From positions 100,192,001-100,256,000 of the forward strand of contig OZ231127.1 of the NCBI GenBank assembly GCA_965153355.1: 64,000 bases of DNA, in the 5' to 3' direction. The position numbers were made by a program, and so were the translations under genes. The stretch is from Flaccisagitta enflata. Taxonomy: Eukaryota > Chaetognatha > Sagittoidea > Aphragmophora. Positions within the stretch are counted from its first letter, which is position 1. Every line of letters begins with the position of its first letter. This document shows, piece after piece, positions 22,160 to 33,769 of the stretch. Under the pieces are notes generated by a model. That model saw only the letters and a list, made by a program, of their open reading frames with translations. It was not told the origin of the DNA and made no database searches.

Positions 22160-24096
22160 TTTCCTCTCTTTTTTCTTCTCTTTTTTTTTCTTTTTTTTTT
22201 TCTTTTTCTCTTTTTTTTTTACTTTTTTTCTTTTTTCCTCTTTTCAACTATGCGATCAACCAGCGTGGTCCGTTAATAAGTGTTTGCATTGAGTTACTTT
22301 AAGGAGTGAATCCCATTTAGTTTCAGAAACTGAATGGGGGGGGTTTTTGCCGTTGAGTAGGTGTTGTTTGTCAAGGTATGTTATGTAGGGGATGCCCCTT
22401 GTTTCCCGGCGGCGCTGCCGGAGCAGTAACAGATAGAACCGCGGAAGCGGTCAATCATTAGAACCCCGTGAGGGGTACGAGCCAACTCCAGGAGATGTGT
22501 CGCGGGGATAAGCTAAAACAGTTTGATGTGCAGCTTTCAGGAGAATTCCATATCCCAAGAAAAAGAAGATGTAATCACTATGTGTTCTAAAGTATGCATT
22601 TAAACTTTATGTTACTTAGAAAAAGAGAAAAGAAGAAAAGTTTGTTATGGCTCCCTGTCCCTAACCTAAACTTATCCTGGCCACCCCTATCCTTAAACCA
22701 CAGCTCAAGAGATAATCTTATGATTGGTGGTGTCTTCTATCTGTGCATCGTGGATTGTTGCATTGACTATTGTCTATTTTTTAAGCATTTGTCTCTTGAC
22801 AGTAATTTTAAAAACAATCTTTTTGGGTATTTGTTTTAGTTCATTGTATGTTGTTCCAGAAAGCTGGACCTTTTATGGCAAAGCTACCTGAGCTCACCCT
22901 AGATTTGCTAACAGGCACCTTATGGTTAAGAGGGTTCAGAGTTTGGGTTCTAATATCAAATTTACTTCCATTGTGTTCTTTTTGCGTCATTTGCTTAATT
23001 TGGCTTCGGGCGTTGCCCTAGACACAGTCATGTGCGAGGGTTAAACATTGTTGCTCATATGAGTCGTCAAACATAAGGATGCTGTATTTTTTCAGCCTGG
23101 GCTCAGTGTGTGCAGAGGAGTGTGATTTTGTGATCGTCCGGATTGCTTATTTTTTGATAGATATGATTCTATTCTTATTTTGCCCTGTGCATCCACCCCA
23201 TACAGCTAGCCCAGGTGTTGTTGAATTGAGTAAATCAGGTGACAAAAATGCGGTAGTCCACTGTATTCACAGCAATGCTTTCTCTTTTTCATACCTTTCT
23301 GAGTCTGACAGTTCTTCCGCCGCTTAGTTTGACGACTTGAGGGTTTCTCCTCGTCATTTTACGAGCCAATCTCCTGGCTCTCGTTATATTGCTTCCATCA
23401 GCACCACCAGCAGCAGTGTTGCCGCGAGTTTTTGGTGAGTGTTGGATCGAATTGCAGATGTCTGGAGACAGAAAATGAGATTATGGGCTCGGTTCATTCA
23501 CTCGAGTTTTGTCATTGGAGCTACGATTTTTATGTGCATGGCATCTCTTATGAAAGAGGTGTGTACGACTGTACATGGATTGCATTGGTAAGTCCGTAGG
23601 CAGGTCTGTCTTTATGTAAGTAGGTCTTTAGGTAGAAAGGTAATGCAAAAACTTCTCGACTTCAATCAAAGGGTTTTCTGATGGTTTCTCTATCTCTAAT
23701 CTTGTATAACAAGCCCAACACTGCACAATTAGCGTTCTCCATTATACAACGAAACACAACTTCACGACCTCATAATTACATGACTACACAATCATACATT
23801 GCAACAATCACCATTCAAAACGACTACAGAAATGCCCGAGATGGTCATTAATCCCGTCTTCCTTTCTTTCCCTCTCCTTAACTTCTTTCCTTCCTTCCAT
23901 ACCTCCCTTCTTTCTCTATCTCCCTTCTTTCCATTCCTCCCATCTCTCCATTCCTCCCTTCTTTTGTTCCCTTTGTACTTCCAAGCTTCCTTTGTTGCAT
24001 TCCTGCCTTTCTGCCATGCCACCCTCCCTTCATTCCTTCCAATCCTTTCTTTTTACCTTTTATCCTTCTTTCCACCCTCCCTCTTTCGTTCCTTTT
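22160..24096. other. Sparse region, no gene identified
   Basis: Begins with a pyrimidine tract (22160-22250). The plus frame 23079-23327 could be a weak coding remnant but has no recognisable domain. 23860-24090 is a CTTCC-rich tract. Apart from the hairpin cluster at 22385-22520 I see nothing I can name. Confidence 0.35.
22385..22520. other. GC-rich hairpin cluster with GNRA-type loops
   Basis: Three consecutive stems in an otherwise AT-rich neighbourhood: CCGGC-GGCGCT-GCCGG, ACCGC-GGAA-GCGGT and CCCC-GTGA-GGGG. The last two loops are GNRA tetraloops and both stems are preceded by the same word TAGAA, so they look like diverged copies of one hairpin. Function unknown. Confidence 0.45.
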
Positions 24097-24580
24097 GGTC
24101 AGCGGCCCCAAAGGGGTCGATGACCTATGCTTTCACACATATGGGGGATTTTCTCCTTCTTCTTCTCCTCCTCCTTCTTCTTCTTCTACGTACCCCCCCC
24201 TCCCCCCAGCCACGTGGCCCATATCTCAGGCTCAAGGCCCATATCCCAGCCTCTAGGCCCAAATCCTAGTCTTGAGGCTCAAATCCCAACCTCCAGGCCT
24301 AAATCCCCACCTCAAGGCCCAAATTCCAGCCTCAAGGGATTTGGGCCTCAAGGCTGGGATTTGGGCCTAGAGGCTGGGATATGGGCCTTGAGGCTGAGAT
24401 ATGGGCCTCGTGGCTGGGGGGAGGGGGGGTGCGGAGGAGAAGAAGGAGGAGGAGGAGAAGAAGGAGAAAATCCCCCATATGTGTGAAAGCATAGGTCATC
24501 GACCCCTTCGGGGACGCTGCCCTGCTTCCCCCTCAACTTCAACCACAACCTACTTAAGCAGGGCACGGGTACCGCTGACC
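24097..24580. mobile_element. GGTCAGCG hairpin element A
   Basis: 484 bp bounded by GGTCAGCGG and CCGCTGACC. Almost the whole element is one inverted repeat centred near 24335, with arms of ~21-bp units (GGCCCATATCCCAGCCTC). CCCC-rich stems (CCCCAAAGGGG; CCCCTTCGGGG, a C(TTCG)G loop) sit at both sides, and a terminal hairpin CCCTGCTT...AAGCAGGG precedes the right end. Related elements: 25457 and 36969. Confidence 0.75.
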
Positions 24581-25456
24581 ATTTAACGCTTTTGCGACTA
24601 TTTTCCTTGTTTTCTTCCTCCTTTCCTTCCACTTGGTCAGGATGCATCGTTGCCATATAGGGCTTGTTATCCTGCTTGTTACGCTGCCATCTGACATTGG
24701 ATATAGGTTGAAATTTGATTAATAGTTATAGGCAAGCCTGAAGTTAGTAATTTTTTTGAGCGGGCCCGCTGTTCATCTGTCGGGGCCCACTCCCAGCAAT
24801 TTTAGCAATCCGAACAGAAAAACAGCTAAATAAAATCAATCTTTTACGATTGAATTCCGCTCTGGTAGATATCATCAAACTAAAGATGCAGAATCGGTAG
24901 ATTTTTGAAGCGCTTCCGCTTCCGCTTCCATTGGGCCTGTTTGAAAAATGACAGCTCCCGCTTCTGATTCCATTTCCATCATTTCAAATAACATAGATTC
25001 CGCTTCCGCCTCCGCTTTCACCATTTTGAAAAGAACAGCTTCTGCTTTTGCTTCCGCTTCCACTCTTCCACCAAGGCACAGCTTCCGCTTCCGCTTCCGC
25101 TTCCAACGCTATATCTGCTTCTGCATCCCTGTTAATGTTGTTACATTGTGGCGGTATGATAATATTCATTTTGTTATTCATCATTGACATTTTTTTCACA
25201 TTGTGATGAAACCAGAAATGCATGATCACAATATACATAGTCAAAATAGAAAGAGCCGCAGGCATATTCAGCGCACTAAAATATGCACTAAGTTCTTTTT
25301 AAAGTAGGTTGTGCACACAGCCAGATACACGCACAAGAAAAAAAGATTCTCATCATTTCTTCCGATTTGAGATTGACACCAGTTCAACAAAGTCTAACTC
25401 TTGAAATACTCATCTCCCAGTTTCATGTTTTCTAATTGCTTATTCATTTTTGGCAG
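24581..25456. other. No gene; (CTTCCG)n tract
   Basis: 24905-25115 is a hexanucleotide tract GCTTCC/CTTCCG, giving Ala/Glu or Ser/Ala frames. The rest shows no domain or repeat that I recognise. Confidence 0.5.
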
Positions 25457-25930
25457 CGGATGCAAAGGGTCTGATGAATTATGCTTTCATACATCTAGAT
25501 CATTTTCGCCTCCTTCTCTTCCTCCTTCTCCCCGCTTTGAGACCTAAATTTCTCTTTCAAAGTTCACATTCCAGCTTTATAGCTCAAATCCCAGTTTCAA
25601 GGCTTAAATCCCACCCTCTCGGCAAAATCACTAGCGTCAATGTTCAAATGCCAGCCTTTTAGCTCAAATCCCAGTATTGTAGCTCAAATTCCAGCCTTGA
25701 GGCACAAGTATTAGCCTCAAGCCTCATATCCTAGCCTGGAGGCTCATATCTTAGCCTGGAGGCTCATATTCCAGCCTTGAGTGACATATCCCAACCTCAA
25801 AGCCCATATCCCTGCCTTAAGACTCCAATCCTAGCCTGAAGGCTGAAATCCCAGTTTTGAAGCTCATATCCCATGCGGCTCTAATCACAGTCTTTAAGCT
25901 TGAATAAGTCATTGGCTGCCCCACTATACT
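25457..25930. mobile_element. GGTCAGCG hairpin element B (decayed)
   Basis: Starts GGCAGCGGATGCAAAGGGT, aligning with the start of element A including the following ATGAATTATGCTTTCATAC. Then come ~21-bp units (AGGCTCATATCCCAGCCTGG type) in one orientation only. The right terminus is not preserved. Confidence 0.55.
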
Positions 25931-26043
25931 TAAGCGCTTGTGTGACTATGCTGGTTACAATGATAACAATGCTCATGAAATCAGCTGTGACATCATTCGC
26001 AAAACAAATTAACCAAGACCCAACAAAGTACCATCATAGAAAA

Positions 26044-26217
26044 CAAGGCCGCATACACCCCCCCCCCATCGCGAATGGGTGGGCAGGAGCAAAATAGCAC
26101 AAAAACGCTCACATTTTCTTTTTGTTACCGACCGACAAACCAACTGACCAACCAACAAACCGACCAACAGACCAAGAGGCCGACATAACAATTTCTAGTG
26201 TCGCGAGTCTGCGATTA
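26044..26217 (-). mobile_element. HINE-like element 13
   Basis: On the minus strand: 5' AATCGCAGACTCGCGACA, GTCGGTTTGTTGG repeats, CTCCTGCCCACCCATTCGCGAT, and a CCTTG end at 26044 after a run of G. Both subTIRs are mutated but still recognisable. Confidence 0.75.
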
Positions 26218-26380
26218 AGAAATGTTCATCTGAAAATAATTTGTTGGAACACTGCGTCAAAATGAATAGAGCTATGAAAACTAGATTGGTCCCATCTAAA
26301 GAGCTGTTTGAACTCTTTAAGAAACGACCATGCTGCGATCTGTGGCTTACTTTGTTGTGGAGCAGTGCTTCAAGGTTTTT

Positions 26381-26398
26381 AGTTGCATGCACGCAACT
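26381..26398 (+). mobile_element. HINE-like 5' terminus fragment
   Basis: AGTTGCATGCACGCAACT: hairpin stem AGTTGC/GCAACT, preceded by five T. It is not followed by GTCY repeats or a 3' end, so it is a truncated copy. Confidence 0.6.
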
Positions 26399-26486
26399 TT
26401 ATGTTTTTAGTTGCTTAATCGAGGGGTACCTAAATTTTTAGATCTTACATAGTTATATACCTTTTACTTATTTATAAATATTTGTT

Positions 26487-26490
26487 ATGG

Positions 26491-26581
<91 letters not shown>

Positions 26582-26589
26582 GGTTGTGG

Positions 26590-26627
<38 letters not shown>

Positions 26628-26655
26628 GCTGTTGTTGTTGTTGTTGTTGTTGTTG
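26487..26655 (+). repeat. (GTT)n microsatellite
   Basis: About 55 units with a few GTG/GCT interruptions. Poly-Val, poly-Leu or poly-Thr frames are artefacts. Confidence 0.98.
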
Positions 26656-26999
26656 CAGTTTTTATAATATATGGATTATATTTGTCAACAAATGGTTTGT
26701 GACAAGCATACAATCATGCAACAAGCAGTAAAAGGAAAATAGATAGCAAAAAAAAAGGTACAATTTAAGAAATTGGCAGTGATTTCAGTCGAATTAAAAC
26801 AAACCGTTCAGAGAGCGTGTATTTCTTTTAGCGAAAATTCCTGTTATAGACTTTTCTGATGCAATCATTGAGGGCCACATCAAGACTAGTCATCTCTCAT
26901 CCCGTATGTCTTTTGACCTCGCAACCATACCGTATTTCTTGCATTTATCGCCCCCCTTCTAATTAGGGCCCCTCCCCTTTTTCATTGAAGAATAAGGTA

Positions 27000-27257
27000 A
27001 TGATGATGGAGAAAAAGACTTCAAAATGGGAACACATACATTTATTTCATAGAAGAAAGCCTGAATTTTGGATCATTTTGGCATACTCATAATTCATAGA
27101 CAAAGAAGACAGAGAGAGAGACAGAAATTTATAGGGAGAGAAATGACCATGAAAACCAAAGAGAGGGAAACATAATTAACCATATCAGAGACAATGAAAA
27201 AAGAGAGAGACACTAATCCAGAATCAAGAAGAAAAAGAGAGATAAACTCTCTGGCCC
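27000..27257 (-). repeat. PLE-1 pseudo-LTR, 3' copy
   Basis: Nearly identical to 31170-31415 in the same orientation (shared GACTTCAAAATGGGAACAC and GAGAGAGACACTAATCCAG). On the minus strand it lies downstream of the PLE-1 endonuclease and contains AATAAATG. Direct terminal repeats are a known product of PLE integration. Confidence 0.8.
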
Positions 27258-27300
27258 CCTCCCCCTCCATATCCACCAAAACAGAGAGAAATCAATTGTC

Positions 27301-27665
27301 CTAGATGATAGAGAGAATTGGATCCCATGCATTTGAGCGAACGCATAATTGGGGGTCATTGAGGCCGTTGCCAGTCGATGTTCGATATTGTCTTATCTTT
27401 AGACTTTTGCCGACCAGTAGGTTTCTCTGAAGAGCGGCTTTGTTCTTGTCATTGAAGGTGGTGAGAATTTCAGGATTGTCCCAGTCGATGTCACAGTTGG
27501 GACAATGACGAGAGTGCTTGGAGATTCCCGACATATGTTCATCCGATTCTGAAGAGGTCACATCATTTTTGTGTTGGGCCATGCGAGCGCGGAAGGAGAC
27601 ACGTGTCTGACCTATGTATTTGGCCTCGGTTTTTGCAAAATTGGCAGTAAATGCCCTTTAAGTCC
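27301..27665 (-). pseudogene. PLE-1 GIY-YIG endonuclease domain (frameshifted)
   Basis: The C-terminal endonuclease of a Penelope-like element. On the minus strand GIYCQFCKN is read around 27640-27662 and, in a shifted frame, KYIGQTRVSFRAR at 27583-27625, followed by 94 in-frame residues with CPNCDIDW. Family knowledge: canonical PLEs carry a GIY-YIG nuclease C-terminal to the RT that nicks target DNA. Here the GIY and YIG halves lie in different frames, so the domain is broken. It is separated from the RT by microsatellite-encoded linkers (27831-28270). Confidence 0.8.
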
Positions 27666-27830
27666 ATAGGGTCAGGGCGAGTTTTGTTGGGCGCACATAG
27701 GACGTTTCCAAGTTTTTGACCCGGTCTTGTATGAAAGTCCACGTCAGCAGCATGGAAGGCTTTCCTAAGTTGGCGGTGAAGGCAGGCGACCTATGGAACC
27801 GATGTGAAGGTGAGACGTTTTCTTCGTTGT

Positions 27831-28270
<440 letters not shown>

Positions 28271-28277
28271 CGACGCG

Positions 28278-28545
28278 TCAGGAGGTTTGTAGTTTTTTGG
28301 CGATGTTGATTAGTCTCTTCCGATTATATCCATTATCTTCCCAATTATTTATAAGATATTTCATTTCTTGATCGAGGGGAAATTGTGAGGAACAAAGACG
28401 ATGAGCACGACAGAGAGCACCCTTGAAGACGCCGATCCAGGCCGCGGGATCTTGATACAACTTGGGGTCAATAGTAAGACCAGTGTTGGATTCCTTTCGG
28501 TAAACCGTGGTTGAAATGGTTCCATCAGGTTCTCTTACCAATAAA
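28278..28545 (-). pseudogene. PLE-1 RT C-terminal (thumb) segment
   Basis: The minus-strand frame contains LVREPDGTISTTVYRKESNT and later WIGVFKGALCRAHRLCS, typical of the region after the RT PFLD motif in PLEs. The DALL motif at about 29075 and LVREPDG at 28530 should be adjacent; a mobile insertion (28541-29075) separates them. The frame ends at a stop near 28280, just before the Pro-rich linker, which is open in a neighbouring frame. Confidence 0.75.
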
Positions 28546-29075
28546 GGCGGCTCTCGCCGTCGGAAAAAAGTTGTAAGTGCGAGGTTTTGGAATTTCTTGT
28601 GATTGTTTTTTGTCTGGTTGTCTGGTTGTCGGACGGACAGACGGACCAACAGACCAATGGATGGACTGACTGACAAAGCCTCTCATAGCGTTCAGAGTTG
28701 AAATGAGAGAGAGACTGTGCTGCCAGGATGCACAATCATCACCTTGGACATTTCAAAGTTCAAATGGACTTCAACTAACCTGATTCCTTGTTTTTGGGAA
28801 AAATGCAAAAAATGCGAAAAAATATAAAAAGATTTAAAAAATCATAGCTTCAAAACTATCAATCGCACAGAATTTTGCTTGGCGTCATCTGAAAGAGGAG
28901 AATCAGCTCTTTCTTAGCTATTAATTTCATGCGTAGTCTCATTCTGCCCCCAAAATGTATCAACTTTCTCAAACAACTCATAAAACAAAGGAAAATCCGT
29001 TTTTCTCTGCAGGACTCAAAAAGACCGAAGGGACCGAAGGGACCGAAGGGACGAAGCGACTTTTTTCCAAATGAG
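28541..29075 (-). mobile_element. HINE-B element inserted in PLE-1
   Basis: Splits the PLE-1 RT between DALL and LVREPDG. Ends: GGAAAAAAGTCG (minus, about 29060) and ACTTTTTTCC followed by a GGCG-AGAGC-CGCC hairpin and TTTATTGG (about 28545). The interior has a GTCY tract (28625-28675). A related copy lies at 52213-53047 with matching ends and matching internal 52860-53040. The design (GTCY tract, 3' hairpin, T-rich end) echoes the HINE-like family but the termini differ. Confidence 0.6.
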
Positions 29076-29974
29076 TAAAGCATCGAGAAATGGGAGTTGA
29101 CTGTTTTTTTCCATTTCAAAAGTGAATTTGAGGCGGGCGTCGACTTCAGAGAGACACAATGTAAATTTGATGTGGGCAGTATGTTGTTGATTTTGACGGA
29201 GGATGCCAAACATGTCATCCATATATACCTTGAGAGCACGTGGGTCGGTGATTTTTTTTTCTTCGGCGATTTTTATTGCTTCTTTGATAGAGTGGAACAT
29301 CCAAATTTCTGCCACACATACCACTATTGAGAGGCCTATGGGTCCTGAATATTTGGTAGTGTAATGAAAGTTTTTGTAGATGAAGGCCGATGATGATAAG
29401 CAGAGACGAATAAGTTCGATGATGTCCGTATGGGTGAGGGCTGTACGATTGGGGAGAGTTTGGTTGTTTTGAAGAAGTGTAGAGGTGACGTCGATGCATT
29501 TGCTGAGCGGTATGGAGGGAAAGAGAGCTTCTGCGTCGAACAATACTAATATTTCTTCCTGATCCAGTTTTTTGTCTTCGATTTTTTTAATAAAGTCGAA
29601 GGAGTTTTTGCAGTTGAAAGGCGAATCTTTGATAAGAGGACAAAGTAATGGGACGAGAAATGACGATATTCCTTCTTGAGGGCAGCCGATATGGGAGACG
29701 ACGTTACGCACAGGATAGTTTTTCTCTGGTTTATGAGCTTTTGTAAGAGGGTAGGACGATGGAGTGACGCAGCCCAAGGGGTATATTTGTTTATAGTCTT
29801 TTTCCGAGATTTTGCCTTCGTTTTTCAGTTTGAGGAGTTTTCATTGGTCTTGACCTTCGAGAGCTTTGGTGCGATCTGGCGTGTTTTGAGTAACGTTTTG
29901 AAATGCATCTGTAGCTTGTCTTCTGGTCTTTTTCCATATTTCCTTCTCAGGAACACCTGGCTCTGACATGTTAT
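29076..29974 (-). pseudogene. PLE-1 reverse transcriptase core
   Basis: A ~230-residue open frame (29777 downward) shows PLE RT motifs in order: YPLTKAHKPEKNYPVRNVVS, LVLFDAEALFPSIPLSK (motif A Asp), SGPIGLSIVVCVAEIW (motif B region), VYMDDMFGI (motif C, Asp-Asp) and LPFLDALL. Upstream, 29778-29974 continues in frame (KLKNEGKISEKDYKQIYPLG) but with a TGA at 29841-29843. The catalytic Asp residues survive, yet the ORF is interrupted by the TGA, the HINE-B insertion and a LINE 3' end at 29975. Dead copy of a retrotransposon; its family differs clearly from PLE-2/PLE-3. Confidence 0.85.
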
Positions 29975-30298
29975 ATGGTAGCACATACCATCTTTGGATA
30001 ATTATTTATTCAACTTTTTCTTGTTAATGCTTTTCTTTAACGTATTCGTACGTTTTCTTTTGTATAGTAATTGTATCTTATTCTCTTTTTTATAGTACCA
30101 ATCAATGAAACTCTTACTATCGTACTATGAGGGCTAGTTAGAGTAAGCCCGTCGTAAAACTGGATAAAAGAAAATTGTGATGTAACTAGACCTAGACATT
30201 GGAGGCTTAGTCATAGTCCTCCCCGACAAAATGTTTACTCCTTGATCTTAACCACGGTTTATGTTGGGAAATAAACTGTTTGATTTGATTTGATTTGA
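29975..30298 (+). mobile_element. 5'-truncated LINE 3' end inserted in PLE-1
   Basis: Non-coding, ends AAATAAACTG followed by TTTGATTTGATTTGATTTGA, a short-repeat tail typical of CR1/Jockey-type 3' ends. It contains GGAGGCTTAGTCATAGTCC. It interrupts the PLE-1 frame between HNKGLGFATDIPENVGKK and the RT. No clear target duplication. Confidence 0.55.
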
Positions 30299-31151
30299 GC
30301 TTTTTTTTCCCACATTTTCAGGAATGTCTGTTGCAAAACCAAGTCCTTTGTTGTGTGTTGTTACTGCAATTTCGCGATCTTTTTTTCTCTTTAAAATATT
30401 GAGACCTTTTTGTTCTTTTTCGTCGAGATTTGATTTAGGCCATTGAGGATTCTTTTTTGCTTGATGAAGAATGTGTGAGACCTCTTGGCGCAGTTTTTCC
30501 GCTGTTTGAGGATGACCTTTGCGTTCCAGTTCTTGAGCAGCAATTTCAGTACCATGGCTTATTTGATCATATGGAATCTCTTTGGGCGCAAGGGCGAATT
30601 TGGGGCCCTTTTTGAAGAACCGCGATGACTTCCGGCGGGAGTTTTTCTTCTTGTAATTGGACGACGACAATTTTGATGGTAGATGGGCGAGGAGGAGGAG
30701 GCGGAGGAAGATTTTGTTCTTTTTCTTGTAGAAGTAATTCGAATTTTCGTTTGAGTTCCGTCCTCTTTTTAAGAAATTTGCGTTCATGGGCTTGTTTGGT
30801 GACGTCACAAGTTTTTTGAAAATCCCTGTCATTGAGTTTGAGTTTGAGATTGCTTTCTTGTTTGGTGTTTTTCTTTAGTTGGTTGAAGTAGAGTTTGGTT
30901 CCGGTGCAATAACAATCTCTCAGTAGTTTTTCCTGGTAGTCCTTGGCGAGAGCCTGGGCGTGAGTTGATTTGATTGGACAACGATTTCTCAAAAATTTAG
31001 GCGTGATTTGATGGTGAAGACAGCGTTTGATGAAAATGTTCTTATTCTTAGTTAAGGCGATTTTACAACAAAGTTTTTTGAAATTGGAAACGGCGGCGTG
31101 TACGCCCGGCCCATACCGGGGAAATAAATATTCTTTCAGCGAAGACATCAT
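30299..31151 (-). pseudogene. PLE-1 N-terminal region (frameshifted)
   Basis: Minus-strand frame from 31151 begins MMSSLKEYLFPRYG and includes HHQITPKFLRNRCPIK, then PPEVIAVLQKGPQIRP; the overlapping second frame carries FFKKGPKFALAPKEIP and VTTHNKGLGFATD. KGPKFAxxPKxIP and the HNKG stretch are N-terminal PLE RT motifs. The two frames must shift near 30620. The N-terminal part is Lys/Glu-rich and likely helical. The start ATG sits close to the internal edge of the 5' pseudo-LTR. Confidence 0.75.
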
Positions 31152-31169
31152 ATGTATGGTGACGAATTA

Positions 31170-31415
31170 ATGATGGAGAAAAAGACTTCAAAATGGGAAC
31201 ACATACATTTATTTCATAGAAGAAAGCCAGAATTTTCGAGCATTTTGGCATACTCATAATTCATAGACAAAGAAGACAGAGAGAGAGACAGAAATTTATA
31301 GGGAGAGAAATAACCATGAAAACCAAAGAGAGGGAAACATAACCATATCAGAGACAATGCAAAAAGAGAGAGACACTAATCCAGAATCAAGAAGAAAAAA
31401 AGAGATAAACTCAAG
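31170..31415 (-). repeat. PLE-1 pseudo-LTR, 5' copy
   Basis: Direct copy of 27000-27257, next to the PLE-1 start codon. Together they delimit a ~4.1-kb element. Confidence 0.8.
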
Positions 31416-31432
31416 AGTTTATCTCTCTTTTT

Positions 31433-31677
31433 AGTCGCGTGCTACGCGACTCTACGCCCCGCTATGTCGGTTCGTCGGTCGGTCAGTTGGTCGGTCGGTC
31501 GGTCGGTCGGTCGGTCGGTCGGTCGGTCGGTCAGTTGGTCGGTCGGTCCCCTTTTTACTTTTTCACCGTTTTGGAGCTTTTTGAGCATACGGCTCCTGCC
31601 CAGATGACCCAGTGACCTTCTCCAGCACTGCTACTGCCCACCTGCACGCGACTAGGGTAGCCGTGTATCCGGCCTTG
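31433..31677 (+). mobile_element. HINE-like element 16
   Basis: AGTCGCGTGC-TACGCGACT, about 80 bases of GTCGGTCG, CCTTTTTACTTTTTC, 3' subTIR GCACGCGACT, end GCCGTGTATCCGGCCTTG. It is inserted in the T-run of the inverted pseudo-LTR; the direct copies at 27230 and 31400 show the undisturbed A-run (complement). Confidence 0.9.
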
Positions 31678-32122
31678 TTCTTCTTGATTCTGGATAAGTG
31701 TCTCTCTCTTTTTAGTTGCGTGCTATGCGACACTACACCCCGCTTTGTCCGTCAGTCAGTCAGTCGGTTGGTTGGTCGGTCCCCATTTTACTTTTCTTAT
31801 GTTTTTGCGGTCTTTGGCCTCTCTGCACTTGCCCAAGTGCTTTAGTAACTCAAATACTGCCCCTGCCCACCCGCACGCGACTAAGGTAGCCGTGTATCCG
31901 GCCTTGTTCCATTGTCTCTGATATGGTTAATTATATTTCCCTCTCTTTGGTTTTCATGGTCATTTTTCTCCCTATAAATTTCTGTCTCTCTCTCTGTCTT
32001 CTTTGTCTATGAATTATGAGTATGCCAAAATGCTCGAAAATTCAAGCTTTCTTCTATGAAATAAATGTATGTGTTCCCATTTTGAAGTCTTTTTCTCCAT
32101 CATTAATTCGTCACCATACATA
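31678..32122 (+). repeat. PLE-1 pseudo-LTR, inverted third copy
   Basis: The inverse of 31148-31415, including TTCGTCACCATACATAT that matches the PLE-1 5' flank. With 31148-31430 it forms a palindrome whose centre lies near 31417. It is split by HINE-like element 17. Confidence 0.8.
31714..31906 (+). mobile_element. HINE-like element 17
   Basis: AGTTGCGTGC-TATGCGACA, GTCAGTCAGTCGG tract, CCATTTTACTTTTCTT, 3' subTIR GCACGCGACT, end GCCGTGTATCCGGCCTTG. Inserted in a run of five T; the pseudo-LTR at 31360 shows the empty site. Confidence 0.9.
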
Positions 32123-32716
32123 TGAAAGATGGACAATATCACTACTCTACCACTTACTTTTCAAAGGATGAGAGCCTTTGGAGCTCTCAATGGTGTTTAA
32201 TCCGGACCCATCACAACTTTCCTTTAACTTTTCTCATAGAAAATCCAACTGATAATTATCATAGAATTTCAAAAAAATTATGTCACATTTGAAACAGTAT
32301 CACCATTTTCCTTCTAAAAATGAGATATGCTGACAATAAGAATACGCTTGATAAATATGGCGGGACGAAGGTGACCATATCCATCTGGGCACATTCTCAT
32401 GATCATCATATACCAATCAAAGCTAGAAACTGAGACACTATTCCTCCTGAAACAACCTTTTTAAAAAATTCTGTGTCAACCCCAAACACTGAAATAAGTA
32501 GACATCGCATTCCACGTTTTTAAGAAAAACAAATTACCAAACGATAATTATATTATCAAAGGTAACATTGTCAGAAAAACATACCCTTAAAGGTAAGAAT
32601 CGAGGATCAACCTTATTATGGGACCGCCGGCATTCTGTACCAAGGTACTATAATATATGAAAGATGGACAATATCACTACTCTACCACTTACTTTTCAAA
32701 GGATGAGAGCCTTTGG
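32120..32716. repeat. ~58-bp direct repeat flanking 480 bp of unassigned sequence
   Basis: The block starting ATGAAAGATGGACAATATC at 32122 recurs at 32658 and ends at GCCTTTGGA both times. The intervening sequence has no frame or element signature I recognise; the direct repeats may be a long duplication or a small tandem event. Confidence 0.65.
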
Positions 32717-32761
32717 ATGATGTCTTCGGTGAAAGAAAAGGTAATGATAAAAGTGATAATA

Positions 32762-33533
32762 CAGTATGTTTTTTTTCGTTTTCTATGACGTATTCTATGA
32801 CGACGTAATTCTTAAAGTAGTTGAGATAATTGATTTCCGTAAAAAGTTTCCAAAAGGCATGGTAAATGCATTTTGTGTTATCTAATTGCCAGGATTTTTT
32901 TACAAATAATCAATCTCTTGAACATATTTGGAACTAGATCTCATCATATCGAAATTATTTTTTTGCAAAAACGTGTTAAATGGACTTTTACCTTTAAATT
33001 ACTCTCATTTCTAAACTGTTTGAGCTACTGACACCAGATTGGTCTCAGATAAAAGATTTTTTTAAGTAGTTTTTAGGAAGACTTCAGTTGAAAGGCTCAT
33101 GTGAATTTTTTGATGATTGTGTGAACAATGAAACAACTCTTGATCAAAATTTTGATTGAGAAACTGATTTTCTTAACGCCTAATGTGGCGTACTATTGAA
33201 AAAATGTTTTCCTCATTGTATTTCTTAAAACTACTGTAAATTAGCTTTGATTTGAGACCAGTCTGGTATCTGTAGCTCAATTCATCCAGAAATAAGATCA
33301 ACTTAAACAAAAATGTTCAGCCAAAAACTTAAAATAATTGTTTTTTTTCCTGTTTTTGATCGATACTTCTGCTTGTGTCATGAGGTTCGGATTCTTGTAA
33401 AAAAGTCCTGGGAGTTAAACAACATAAAATGCATCTACCATACCTTTTAGGAACTTTTTACGGAAATCAATTATCTCAACTACTTGAAGAGTTTCATCGT
33501 CATAGAATATTACAAACGAGAAAAAACATACTG
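32762..33533. mobile_element. 772-bp MITE, TA target (copy 1)
   Basis: TIRs of about 110 bp start CAGTATGTTTTTTTTCG and contain TCTATGACGACGTAATTC; TA flanks at 32760 and 33534. A second inverted pair lies inside (CTACTGACACCAGATTGG against CCAGTCTGGTATCTGTAG). Copy 2 at 44809-45575 is very similar over its whole length. Confidence 0.9.
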
Positions 33534-33769
33534 TATGAAAAAAAATTAAAGAAAATTCATTGGAAATCTAATTTTTTGGCAAAAACCATATGAGAATTAG
33601 ATGCAATACAACAAGTTATTCTCTTTTTAATTGAGTTACTGATTTGAATTTTAAAAAATTGTCAAAAAGTGTAAATTTCATAATACATTATTCAGACATT
33701 AGTGAATAGGGGGCGCTAATTGCAGGTTTAAAACAACAATGTTTCATTTGAATTTCAAAAGCGCCTGGG

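Noticed and set aside
25470-25500. Hammerhead ribozyme at CTGATGA
   Set aside because: The CTGATGA word is there but no GAAA, stem II or stem I partner follows.
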